NCBI RefSeq assembly: GCF_002803085.1
Contig: NZ_NNBJ01000014.1
Location: 124,001 to 188,000, forward strand
From: Streptomyces sp. CB01201
GTDB taxonomy: Bacteria; Actinomycetota; Actinomycetes; Streptomycetales; Streptomycetaceae
Direction of reading: 5' to 3'
DNA: 64,000 nt
The notes under the pieces: generated by a model
What the model was told of the DNA's origin: nothing
The model's input: the letters and a program-made list of their open reading frames with translations, nothing else
Database searches by the model: none
Translations under genes and position numbers: made by a program
In this document: positions 41,671 through 50,700 of the stretch, piece after piece
How positions within the stretch are numbered: the first letter of the stretch is position 1
Layout: every line of letters begins with the position of its first letter

Positions 41671-43371
41671 ATGGCAGCCGCCCAGGTTCAGCGCATGTCC
41701 CGTCTGATGGCCAAGACATTGCGCGACGACCCGGCGGACGCCGAGACGCTCAGCCACAAGCTCCTGGTGCGCGCCGGTTACGTACGCCGCAATGCCGCCG
41801 GCATCTGGACCTGGCTGCCGCTCGGCAAGAAGGTCCTGGACAACATCTCCACCGTCGTGCGCGAGGAGATGGACGCCATCGGCGCCCAGGAGGTCCTGCT
41901 CCCGGCGCTGCTGCCCAAGGAGGCGTACGAGGCGAGCGGCCGCTGGGACGAGTACGGCGACCTGCTGTTCCGGCTCAAGGACCGCAAGGGCGGCGAGTAC
42001 CTGCTCGGCCCGACGCACGAAGAGATCTTCACGCAGACGGTCAAGGACCAGTGCACGTCCTACAAGGACCTGCCGGTGATGCTCTACCAGATCCAGACCA
42101 AGTACCGCGACGAGGCCCGTCCGCGCTCCGGTGTGCTGCGCGGCCGCGAGTTCCAGATGAAGGACTCGTACTCCTTCGACACCACCGACGAGGGCCTCGC
42201 CGAGTCGTACGCGCTGCACCGCGCCGCCTACCAGAAGATCTTCGCGCGCCTGGGCCTGGACTACCGCATCGTGTCCGCCGTCTCCGGCGCCATGGGCGGC
42301 TCCGCCTCCGAGGAGTTCCTGGCCCCGGCCGCGGCCGGTGAGGACACCTTCGTGGACTGCCCGGCCTGCGACTACGCGGCCAACACCGAGGCCGTCACCT
42401 TCGTGGCCGCACCCGTCGACGGCTCCGCGCACGGGCCCGTCGAGGAGATCGACACCCCCGACACCCCCACCATCGAGACCCTGGCCGCCCACCTCGGCGT
42501 CCCGGCCTCGGCCACCCTGAAGAACCTCCTGGTCAAGGTCGACGGCGAGATCGTCGCGGTCGGCGTCCCCGGCGACCGCGAGGTGGACCTCGGAAAGCTC
42601 GGCGAGCACCTGGCCCCCGCGGTCGTGGAGCTCGTGACCGCCGAGGACTTCGCCGACCGCCCCGACCTCGTGCGCGGCTACGTCGGACCGCAGGGCCTGG
42701 AGAAGGTCCGCTACATCGCCGACCCGCGCGTCGCCCCCGGCACCGCCTGGGTCACCGGCGCCAACAAGCCCGACACCCACGCGCGCAACGTGGTGTGCGG
42801 CCGTGACTTCGAGGTGGACGACCACCTCGACGTCGTCGTGGTCGAGGAGGGCGACCCGTGCCCGTCCTGCGGCGCCGGCCTCAAGCTGGACCGCGCGATC
42901 GAGATCGGCCACATCTTCCAGCTCGGCCGCAAGTACGCCGACACCTTCCAGCTCGACGTCCTCGGCAAGGAGGGCAAGCCGGTCCGGGTCACGATGGGCT
43001 CGTACGGCATCGGCGTCTCCCGCGCGGTGGCGGCCCTCGCCGAGCAGACCGCCGACGACAAGGGCCTGTGCTGGCCCGCCGAGATCGCCCCGGCCGATGT
43101 GCACGTCGTCGCCGCGGGCAAGGCCGTGCAGACCGAGGCGGCCCTGGAGGCGGCCGAGCAGCTGCGCGCCGCCGGGCTGCGGGTCCTGGTCGACGACCGG
43201 GCCGGTGTCTCGCCCGGCGTGAAGTTCACCGACGCCGAGCTGATCGGGGTGCCGCAGATCCTGGTCGCCGGGCGCCGGGTCGCCGAGGGCGTCTTCGAGC
43301 TGAAGGACCGGCGCAGCGGCGAGCGCGAGGAGCTGCCGCTGGCCGAGGCGATCGCCCGCCTGACGGCCTGA
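41671..43371 (+). CDS. proS: Prolyl-tRNA synthetase, bacterial type with editing insert
   Basis: A 566-residue class IIa synthetase that charges tRNA-Pro. The motifs are LLGPTHEEIFTQTVKDQ with YRDEARPRSGVLRGREFQMK (motif 2 region), SYGIGVSRAVAALAEQ (motif 3), and a YbaK-like editing insert (about residues 225-390, VPASATLKNLLVKVDGE) that removes mischarged Ala. The anticodon-binding domain ends with ELPLAEAIARL. AGGAGAG lies 8 bases upstream of ATG 41671. Length and domain order are normal. An inverted MITE-like element follows the stop. Confidence 0.96.
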   Translation: MAAAQVQRMSRLMAKTLRDDPADAETLSHKLLVRAGYVRRNAAGIWTWLPLGKKVLDNISTVVREEMDAIGAQEVLLPALLPKEAYEASGRWDEYGDLLFRLKDRKGGEYLLGPTHEEIFTQTVKDQCTSYKDLPVMLYQIQTKYRDEARPRSGVLRGREFQMKDSYSFDTTDEGLAESYALHRAAYQKIFARLGLDYRIVSAVSGAMGGSASEEFLAPAAAGEDTFVDCPACDYAANTEAVTFVAAPVDGSAHGPVEEIDTPDTPTIETLAAHLGVPASATLKNLLVKVDGEIVAVGVPGDREVDLGKLGEHLAPAVVELVTAEDFADRPDLVRGYVGPQGLEKVRYIADPRVAPGTAWVTGANKPDTHARNVVCGRDFEVDDHLDVVVVEEGDPCPSCGAGLKLDRAIEIGHIFQLGRKYADTFQLDVLGKEGKPVRVTMGSYGIGVSRAVAALAEQTADDKGLCWPAEIAPADVHVVAAGKAVQTEAALEAAEQLRAAGLRVLVDDRAGVSPGVKFTDAELIGVPQILVAGRRVAEGVFELKDRRSGEREELPLAEAIARLTA

Positions 43372-43394
43372 CGGCCGCGGCTGCCCGGGTGCGC

Positions 43395-43580
43395 TGGGGC
43401 TCCGCCCCAGGCCCCGTTCGCGCCTTGAGGACGGACTGAAGATGCCCGCGCCCCGGGTATTTAGGGGCGCGGGGAACTGCGCGACCAGCCACGCACGGTC
43501 CTCAGCTGAGGAACCCTCCCCCGGAGGGTCTCGGGAAGGGGCGGGGCGGGGGCTCTCCCGGGGTGTGGGGCGAAGCCCCA
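43395..43580 (-). mobile_element. MITE-like intergenic element, short inverted copy
   Basis: 186 bases in the opposite orientation to the other copies. Ends are TGGGGCTCCGCCCCAGGCCC (43395-43414, 19 of 20 matching the family end) and GGGTGTGGGGCGAAGCCCCA (43561-43580, 18 of 20). The core is complete at 43463-43490; the 93-base segment is shortened to its end. It sits between convergent proS and the kinase-like gene, where it may also help end transcription. Confidence 0.7.
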
Positions 43581-43594
43581 CCAGGGGGCGCGGG

Positions 43595-44494
43595 CTACAG
43601 CCAGCCCGCGAATTCGAGGAGGAGTTCCGCGTCGCGGTGGCGGCCCGCCGCCCCCGCCCGCAGCCCGGACTCGACCGCACGGAACAGCGTCCAGCCGTGC
43701 AGCCGCTCCGGGTCCACGTCCAGCGAGTCGGCGAGCTTCTTCACGCGGCGCCGGGCAGCCGACGCCCCGGTCGGCGCGGCGATGAGGTCCTCCACCCGGT
43801 CCCGTACCAACCGCGCCAGGTCATAGGCGCGTTCACCCACCAGCGGTTCCGGACCCACCGTCAGCCATGGCACCCGCTCGCCCGAAAGCACCTTGCTCTG
43901 CCGGAAGTTGCCGTGCAGCAGCATCAACTCGGCTGCGGAGGAGGCGAGTTCATCGCGGGCAGCCAGCGCGGCCGTCACCAGCGGCGCCAGCTCGCCGCTC
44001 CCCGCGGCCCGCATCGGCACGCTCTGGCGCCCGGTGCGCTCGGCCACCGATTCGAAACCGTGGCCGCCCGGCGGCTCGACCCACAGCCGCCGTACCGTCC
44101 CGGCCGCCTCCAGGAGCGCCTTCGCCTCGGGCAGCGAGCGCAGGGAGACCTCGGGGTGCAGCCGTTCCAGGAGCAGCGCGTCGTCCGGCGCGCCCTCCTC
44201 CATCAGCTGGGCCGCGCCCCAGCCGTTCCAGTGCGCGAGCGCCGCGCGTTCCAGGTCGGGGCGGGCGAAGGAAGGGGCGACCTTGAGGGCGGCGGGGGCG
44301 CCGTCCGGCCGGCGTACGAGGGCGACCAGGCTGGAACGTCCGCCCGGCGCCTGCACCCGGTCGACGGTGAGCCCGCGCCGGGCCGCCGACTGTTCGGCCA
44401 GCTCCGGCAGCCGGCCGAGCCAGGGCCCGGCCAGCGCATCCCCGTACGTCTCGCCGAGCGCGCGGACCAGCCGCTCAGGCGGTTCGAAAGCCAT
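43595..44494 (-). CDS. Aminoglycoside phosphotransferase-fold protein lacking catalytic residues (predicted pseudokinase)
   Basis: A 299-residue protein resembling APH(6)-type enzymes: AALKVAP (ATP Lys near residue 71), LLLERLHPEVSL (hinge), WLTVGPEPLVGERAYDLARLV near the C-lobe. The catalytic loop should read HGDxHxxN; here it is LLHGNFRQSKVL (H194 to K201), so the catalytic Asp is Asn and the metal Asn is Lys. The DFG-equivalent Asp (normally DPKP/DPEP) is Gly214. With all three changed, phosphotransfer is unlikely. The frame is intact, so it may bind rather than phosphorylate. ATG 44494; a separate gene unit from the pair upstream. Confidence 0.8.
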   Translation of the reverse strand: MAFEPPERLVRALGETYGDALAGPWLGRLPELAEQSAARRGLTVDRVQAPGGRSSLVALVRRPDGAPAALKVAPSFARPDLERAALAHWNGWGAAQLMEEGAPDDALLLERLHPEVSLRSLPEAKALLEAAGTVRRLWVEPPGGHGFESVAERTGRQSVPMRAAGSGELAPLVTAALAARDELASSAAELMLLHGNFRQSKVLSGERVPWLTVGPEPLVGERAYDLARLVRDRVEDLIAAPTGASAARRRVKKLADSLDVDPERLHGWTLFRAVESGLRAGAAGRHRDAELLLEFAGWL

Positions 44495-44532
44495 GCGTGT
44501 ATTGCCCCTTGCTCAGGTCTGACCGGTGGAAC

Positions 44533-44979
44533 TCAGGTACGGGCCGGTGGAACGGGTGCGCTCGGGCGTTCCGCGAGCCCAGGAAAGGCTACGCTGCCGC
44601 CCCGCCACCGCACGGCCCGCACCGCCGCCTCCCGCAGGGCCGCGGCCGCCTCCTGGCGCAGCGGCCCCTCGGCGGACCGGACGAGGTCGGAGTACACGCC
44701 GGCCACCCGGTCCTCCAGCTCCGCCGCCAGGCGCACCGCGGCGCCCGCGTCGGCCACCGCGAACGGCAGGGCGTAGGCCGCGGCCGCCGCCACCGGCGAT
44801 CCGCCCAGGTCACGCACGGTACGGGCAAGCAGATCGCGCCGGGAGCGGTGCGCGGTGAGGGCGTCACGCGCCTCCGGGACCCGGGCCTCGGCGAGCCGTC
44901 CGCCGAGCACTCCGTATCCGTACACCGCCGCGTGTTCGGCGGCGAGCGCGGCCTGGGCCGCGTCCAGGGGCTCGGCCAT
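44533..44979 (-). CDS. Ferritin-like DUF4439 protein
   Basis: A 148-residue, Ala-rich all-helical protein. LAAEHAAVYGYGVLGGRL at the start and LEDRVAGVYSDLV further on give Glu/His positions typical of the ferritin-like DUF4439 family; a full di-iron site is not certain. ATG 44979 shares its A with the stop of the lipoprotein gene (TGATG), or translation starts at GTG 44982. The pair is thus coupled. A role in metal or redox protection at the envelope is only a guess. Confidence 0.75.
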   Translation of the reverse strand: MAEPLDAAQAALAAEHAAVYGYGVLGGRLAEARVPEARDALTAHRSRRDLLARTVRDLGGSPVAAAAAYALPFAVADAGAAVRLAAELEDRVAGVYSDLVRSAEGPLRQEAAAALREAAVRAVRWRGGSVAFPGLAERPSAPVPPART

Positions 44980-45488
44980 CACGCGCCCCCGCCCAGGAGG
45001 TAGGCGTGCCCGGCGCCGGAGGCGGCCACCGAGGCGAGCAGGCGGGCCAGCTCCGGCGGGGCGGCGGCCACGGCCGCCAACTGGGCGTCGGAGGTGCGGC
45101 GTTCGGCGTCCGCGAGCTGCTTGACGGCGTCCTCGGCGTCGGCCGGGACGGAGGAGACCGCGGCCGACGGGGTGACCGCCGGGCTCGGGGTGGCCGCCGG
45201 GGGAGGGGCGAGCGCCCTGTCGTGCTGGACTGCCTGGTCGCGCAGCGGGGCGAGGCGGTCCCGCAGCGACGGATGCATCGCGAGCACCGCGTCGTACTGG
45301 GTGACCAGGGCCCGGCTCGCCGCCGACGTCCGCTCGCGCAGCGCCGCCTCCGCCCGCTTCGCCGCCTCGCGCGCCCCGGCCGCGGCGCCCTGCCCGCCGC
45401 CCGCGTCCGAGCAGCCGGCCAGCACTCCCGCGGCCGCCGCTCCCGTCACGGCCAGCACACGCCTTCGCGTGGTCCCCGGGTGCCCCAC
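44979..45488 (-). CDS. Small Ala-rich lipoprotein
   Basis: A 169-residue protein with a twin-arginine-like TTRRRVLAVTGAAAAG and the lipobox LAGC, so export and lipid anchoring are likely. The mature part is Ala/Arg/Glu-rich helix broken by a Pro/Ser-rich stretch (about residues 95-115). It is coupled to the ferritin-like gene and divergent from rimP across 196 bases. GTG 45488 follows GGGAG by 6 bases. I recognise no domain; function unknown, probably a partner of the ferritin-like protein. Confidence 0.75.
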   Translation of the reverse strand: MGHPGTTRRRVLAVTGAAAAGVLAGCSDAGGGQGAAAGAREAAKRAEAALRERTSAASRALVTQYDAVLAMHPSLRDRLAPLRDQAVQHDRALAPPPAATPSPAVTPSAAVSSVPADAEDAVKQLADAERRTSDAQLAAVAAAPPELARLLASVAASGAGHAYLLGGGA

Positions 45489-45684
45489 GTGTCACTCCCT
45501 GCGCGCCGGTCCGCCGGTGACCGAGTGATCACCGCAGGCGAGCGTACCCGCGGGGCCCGGGCCATGGACGGCAACACCCTCCCGGACCGGATACCCTTTG
45601 ATCTGAACGGCGGCGGTCCACACGACGGCCGCCGTACGCGACGACGACCCCCACAACAGCAGACGCGGCCGAGGAGTCACCCGG

Positions 45685-46233
45685 ATGAGCACCACCCAGA
45701 GCGACAGGCTGCGCGGTCTTCTTGAACCGCTCGTCAGCGCGAAGGATCTGGACCTCGAAGAGATCGAGGTGTCCCGGGCGGGCCGCCGGCGCGTGCTGCG
45801 GATCGTGGTCGACTCCGACGACGGCGTCGAGCTGGACGCCTGTGCCGAGCTGAGCCGGGCCGTCTCCGCCGCGCTCGACGAGAGCGACGCGATGGGCGAG
45901 GACGAGTACGTCCTGGAAGTGACGTCGCCGGGCGCCGAGCGCCCCCTCACCGAACCGCGCCACTACCGGCGGGCCACCGGCCGGCTCGCCCGGCTCCAGC
46001 TGCACGACGGCAGCGAAGTGGTCGCACGGATCGTCGAGGCCGACGAAGAAGGCATCGACGCCGAGATCCCGGGCGTGAAGGGGCGCAAGCCCACCGCCCG
46101 CAGGATCGCCTTCGCCGAGATCACCAAGGCGCGGGTCGAGATCGAGTTCAGCCGCAAGGACGGAAAGAACGAGATCGCACAAGACAGCAGGGACGACATC
46201 CTGAACGACATTCAGAACGAAGAGGAGGCGTAG
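45685..46233 (+). CDS. rimP: Ribosome maturation factor RimP
   Basis: A 182-residue protein needed for 30S subunit maturation. The N-terminal alpha/beta domain has LEPLVSAKDLDLEEIEVS and RRRVLRIVVDSDDGV. The signature LEVTSPGAERPLTEPRHY and a C-terminal SH3-like domain follow. The acidic tail (DSRDDILNDIQNEEEA) extends beyond the usual end. It is the first gene of the conserved rimP-nusA-ylxR-infB cluster; nusA begins 2 bases after the stop. The promoter lies in the 196-base gap upstream, where I could not fix a -35/-10 pair. Confidence 0.94.
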   Translation: MSTTQSDRLRGLLEPLVSAKDLDLEEIEVSRAGRRRVLRIVVDSDDGVELDACAELSRAVSAALDESDAMGEDEYVLEVTSPGAERPLTEPRHYRRATGRLARLQLHDGSEVVARIVEADEEGIDAEIPGVKGRKPTARRIAFAEITKARVEIEFSRKDGKNEIAQDSRDDILNDIQNEEEA

Positions 46234-46235
46234 CC

Positions 46236-47225
46236 GTGGACATCGACATGAGTGCCCTGCGGGGTCTGGTCCGGGAGAAGGAGATCTCCTTCGACCTGCT
46301 GGTCGAGGCGATCGAGTCGGCGCTCCTCATCGCCTACCACCGCACCGAGGGCAGCTTCCGGCGTGCGCGCGTGAAGCTGGACCGTGAGAACGGTCATGTC
46401 ACGGTGTGGGCGAAGGAAGACCCGGCCGACCTCGAAGAGGGCCAGGAGGCCAAGGAGTTCGACGACACCCCGTCGGGCTTCGGCCGGATCGCGGCGAGCA
46501 CCGCCAAGCAGGTCATCCTGCAGCGGCTGCGCGACGCGGAGGACGACATCACGTTCGGCGAGTTCGCCGGCCGTGAGGGCGACGTCATCACCGGCGTCGT
46601 CCAGCAGGGCAAGGACCCGAAGAACGTCCTGGTCGACATCGGCAAGATGGAGGCCATGCTGCCGGTGCAGGAGCAGGTGCCGGGCGAGGAGTACACGCAC
46701 GGCCTGCGCCTTCGTACGTACGTCGTACGGGTGGCGAAGGGTGTGCGCGGGCCGTCGGTGACGCTGTCGCGCACCCACCCCAACCTGGTCAAGAAGCTGT
46801 TCGCGCTTGAGGTCCCGGAGATCGCCGACGGTTCGGTGGAGATCTCCGCGATCGCCCGCGAGGCCGGCCACCGCACGAAGATCGCGGTGCGCTCCACGCG
46901 CAGCGGCCTCAATGCCAAGGGTGCCTGCATCGGCCCGATGGGCGGCCGGGTGCGCAACGTCATGGCCGAGCTGCACGGCGAGAAGATCGACATCGTCGAC
47001 TGGTCGGACGACCCGGCCCAGATGGTCGCCAACGCGCTGTCCCCGGCCCGGGTCTCCAAGGTCGAGGTTGTGGACCTCGCGGCCCGCTCCGCCCGGGTGA
47101 CCGTCCCGGACTACCAGCTCTCCCTCGCCATCGGCAAGGAGGGTCAGAACGCCCGGCTCGCCGCCCGCCTCACCGGCTGGCGCATCGACATCCGCCCGGA
47201 CACCGAGCAGCCCGAGCAGGACTGA
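46236..47225 (+). CDS. nusA: Transcription termination/antitermination factor NusA
   Basis: A 329-residue protein: N-terminal RNA-polymerase-binding domain, S1 domain (about 130-195, REGDVITGVVQQGKDPKNVL), and two KH domains with GAEIS-like and SLAIGKEGQNARLAARLTGW motifs. It is shorter than the E. coli protein because the C-terminal acidic repeats are absent, as is usual outside proteobacteria. GTG 46236 is preceded by AGGAGG. It is coupled to rimP. A hairpin at 47242-47267 separates it from ylxR and may cut the amount of downstream transcript. Confidence 0.95.
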   Translation: MDIDMSALRGLVREKEISFDLLVEAIESALLIAYHRTEGSFRRARVKLDRENGHVTVWAKEDPADLEEGQEAKEFDDTPSGFGRIAASTAKQVILQRLRDAEDDITFGEFAGREGDVITGVVQQGKDPKNVLVDIGKMEAMLPVQEQVPGEEYTHGLRLRTYVVRVAKGVRGPSVTLSRTHPNLVKKLFALEVPEIADGSVEISAIAREAGHRTKIAVRSTRSGLNAKGACIGPMGGRVRNVMAELHGEKIDIVDWSDDPAQMVANALSPARVSKVEVVDLAARSARVTVPDYQLSLAIGKEGQNARLAARLTGWRIDIRPDTEQPEQD

Positions 47226-47241
47226 CGGGAATAAGAAGTGG

Positions 47242-47267
47242 CCCTGCCCCGGTTCCTCGGGGCAGGG
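47242..47267 (+). terminator. Attenuator-like hairpin between nusA and ylxR
   Basis: A perfect 9-bp stem (47242-47250 with 47259-47267), loop GGTTCCTC, 17 bases after the nusA stop. There is no T-run immediately after it. Confidence 0.55.
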
Positions 47268-47342
47268 TGAAGCTTTCTGGACAACAACCGTTCGATTTTT
47301 GCCCCAAAGGGGTGAGGTCGGTGCGGGGAGGTAGACTTAAAC

Positions 47343-47621
47343 GTGTCTGGCCGGACGCACGCCCGCGCCTGCCCTGAGCGAACCTGCGTGGGATGCCGGG
47401 AGCGAGCGGCCAAGAGCGATCTGCTGCGCATCGTGGCGGTCGAGGGTGCTTGCGCCCCCGATCCTCGCGGTACGCTGCCCGGCCGGGGTGCGTATGTACA
47501 CCCCGCCTCGGTCTGTCTCGACCAGGCGGTCCGCCGCCGGGCGTTCTCCAGGGCCTTCCGGGCCAAGGAAGCGCTCGACACCGCGGATGTGCGGAAGTAC
47601 GTCGAGCAGGCGGCAACGTAA
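47343..47621 (+). CDS. ylxR: YlxR-family RNA-binding protein (DUF448)
   Basis: A 92-residue basic protein with the family signature RTCVGCRERAAKSDLLRIV and GRGAYVHPASVCLDQAVRRR. It is found between nusA and infB in most Gram-positive bacteria and has been linked to regulation or RNase P. GTG 47343 has no Shine-Dalgarno sequence at normal spacing. A -10-like TAGACT at 47332-47337 would place transcription start at or next to the GTG, so the mRNA may be leaderless. The infB start follows 148 bases after the stop. Confidence 0.9.
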   Translation: MSGRTHARACPERTCVGCRERAAKSDLLRIVAVEGACAPDPRGTLPGRGAYVHPASVCLDQAVRRRAFSRAFRAKEALDTADVRKYVEQAAT

Positions 47622-47769
47622 GAAGAAGCACGGCACGGAATCCCGTGCGGTCAGGTACCTCGCGAGTTGGAAGTAGGTCGAGATTGCGATGAGCACTCGA
47701 TGAGTACGCGATGAGTACGCCCATGAAGTAGCGACGGTCCGGCGGTAACCCGGACCTAAAAGGAGCGAA

Positions 47770-50700
47770 GTGGCTAAGGTCCGGGTATACGAACTCGCCA
47801 AGGAGTTCGGGGTGGAGAGCAAGGTCGTCATGGCCAAGCTCCAAGAACTCGGTGAATTCGTCCGTTCGGCGTCCTCGACGATCGAGGCGCCGGTTGTACG
47901 CAAGTTGACTGACGCACTGCAGGGGCCCGGCGGCAACGCCGGCAAGTCCGCTGCCAAGCCCGGCGCGCCCCGCAAGGCCGCGCCCTCGAAGCCCGCGGCG
48001 CCCTCCCCGGCCGCCGCGGCACGTCCCGCTGCCCCGAAGCCCGGAGCCCCGGCCCCCAAGCCGGCCCCCGCCGCGCCTGCGGCCCCGGTCGCCCCGGCGG
48101 CTCCGGCGAGCAACACCCCCTCTCCGGCTTCTCCGGCTCCGGCCGCCTCGGGCCCCCGCCCGGGTCCGAAGCCCGCCCCGGCCAAGCCGGCCCCGGTCAC
48201 CCCGGTGCCCGCCGCCGAGTTCTCGGCTCCGGCTCCGGCCCAGCCCGCGGCGCCCCAGGCCCCGCGTCCCGCCGGCGCCACCCCCGGCCCGCGTCCCGCC
48301 CGTCCGGCCCCGGCCGGTCAGCGTGACGGTGGCCAGCGCGACGGCGGCCAGCGCGACGGCGGCCGTGGCGGCGACCGTCCGGCCCGCCCCGCGGGTCAGG
48401 GTGCTCCCCGTCCGGGCGGTGCCCGGCCGGCCGGTCCGCGCCCCGGCAACAACCCCTTCACCTCGGGTGGCTCCACCGGAATGGCGCGCCCGCAGGCGCC
48501 CCGTCCCGGCGGCGGCGCACCCCGACCGGCCGGTGGCCACGGCGGTGCCGGTGCCCCCGGTGGCGCCCCGCGTCCGCAGGGCGGCCCCGGCGGCGCCCCG
48601 CGTCCGCAGGGTCAGGGCGGCGCCCGTCCGAGCCCGGGCGGCATGCCCCGTCCGCAGGGCGGCGCCCCGCGTCCCGGTGGTGCTCCCGGCGGTAACCGTC
48701 CCAACCCCGGCATGATGCCGCAGCGTCCCGCTGCGAGCCCGCGTCCCGGTGGCGGCCCCGGTGGCCGTGGTCCCGGCGGCCCCGGTGGCCGTCCGGGCGG
48801 CGGCGCCGGTCGTCCCGGTGGCGGCGGCGGCTTCGCCGGCCGTCCGGCCGGTCCCGGTGGCGGCGGTCGTCCCGGTGGTGGCGGCGGCTTCGGCGGCCCC
48901 CGTCCCGGTGGCGGCGCTCCCGGTGGTGGCGGCGGCTTCGGCGGTCGTCCCGGCTTCCAGGGCCGTCCCGGCGGCCCCGGTGCCCGTGGTGGCACGCAGG
49001 GTGCCTTCGGCCGTCCCGGCGGGCCCGCCCGTCGTGGCCGCAAGTCGAAGCGTCAGAGGCGCCAGGAGTACGAGGCCATGCAGGCCCCGTCGGTGGGCGG
49101 CGTCATGCTGCCCCGCGGCAACGGACAGTCCGTCCGTCTGTCCCGCGGTGCCTCGCTGACCGACTTCGCGGAGAAGATCAACGCCAACCCGGCGTCGCTC
49201 GTCGCCGTGATGATGAACCTCGGCGAGATGGTCACCGCCACGCAGTCGGTCTCCGACGAGACGCTGAAGCTGCTCGCCGACGAGATGAACTACATCCTCG
49301 AAATCGTCAGCCCCGAGGAGGAGGACCGCGAGCTGCTGGAGTCCTTCGACATCGAGTTCGGCGAGGACGAGGGCGGCGAGGAGTTCCTCGTCGCGCGTCC
49401 GCCGGTCGTGACCGTCATGGGTCACGTCGACCACGGTAAGACCCGCCTTCTGGACGCGATCCGCAAGACGAACGTCGTTGCGGGCGAGGCCGGTGGCATC
49501 ACGCAGCACATCGGTGCGTACCAGGTCACGACCGAGGTCAACGAGGAAGAGCGCAAGATCACCTTCATCGACACCCCGGGTCACGAGGCGTTCACCGCCA
49601 TGCGTGCCCGTGGTGCGAAGTCGACCGACATCGCGATCCTCGTGGTGGCGGCCAACGACGGTGTGATGCCCCAGACGATCGAGGCGCTGAACCACGCCAA
49701 GGCGGCCGACGTGCCGATCGTGGTCGCGGTCAACAAGATCGACGTCGAGGGCGCGGACCCGACCAAGGTGCGCGGTCAGCTCACCGAGTTCGGTCTGGTG
49801 GCCGAGGAGTACGGCGGCGACACGATGTTCGTCGACATCTCCGCCAAGCAGGGCCTCAACATCGAGTCCCTCCTGGAGGCCGTGGTCCTCACCGCCGATG
49901 CCTCGCTCGACCTGCGGGCCAACCCGGAGCAGGACGCGCAGGGTATTGCGATCGAGTCCCACCTGGACAAGGGACGCGGCGCCGTGGCGACCGTCCTGGT
50001 CCAGCGAGGCACCCTGCGGGTCGGCGACACCATGGTGGTCGGCGACGCGTACGGCCGAGTCCGCGCGATGCTCGACGACAAGGGCGAGAACGTGGAAGAG
50101 GCGGGTCCCTCGACCCCGGTCCTCGTCCTCGGTCTCACCAACGTCCCGGGCGCCGGCGACAACTTCCTGGTCGTCGACGAGGACCGTACGGCCCGTCAGA
50201 TCGCCGAGAAGCGCGCCGCCCGTGAGCGCAACGTCCGCTTCGCCCGCAAGGGTGTGCGGTTCTCCCTGGAGAACCTGGACGAGGCCCTCAAGGCCGGTCT
50301 GGTGCAGGAACTCAACCTCATCATCAAGGGCGACGCGTCCGGTTCGGTGGAGGCTCTTGAGTCCTCGCTGCTCCAGCTCGACGTCGGCGACGAGGTCGAC
50401 ATCCGCGTCCTGCACCGCGGTGTGGGTGCGGTCACCGAGTCGGACATCAACCTGGCGACCGGCTCCGACGCCATCGTCATCGGCTTCAACGTCCGCGCTG
50501 CGGGCCGCGCGGCCCAGATGGCGGACCGCGAAGGCGTCGACGTCCGGTACTACTCGGTCATCTACCAGGCGATCGAAGAGATCGAAGCGGCCCTCAAGGG
50601 CATGCTCAAGCCGGAGTACGAAGAGGTCGAGCTCGGCACGGCGGAGATCCGCGAGATCTTCCGCTCGTCCAAGCTGGGCAACATCGCCGGTGTCCTGGTC

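Noticed and set aside
38598..41672. A 1024-codon minus-strand frame
   Set aside because: It covers ispG, an intergenic repeat and two acetyltransferase genes in antisense; no start signal or domain was seen.
43595..44494. Functional aminoglycoside resistance gene
   Set aside because: The catalytic Asp, metal-binding Asn and DFG-equivalent Asp are all replaced, so activity is not supported.
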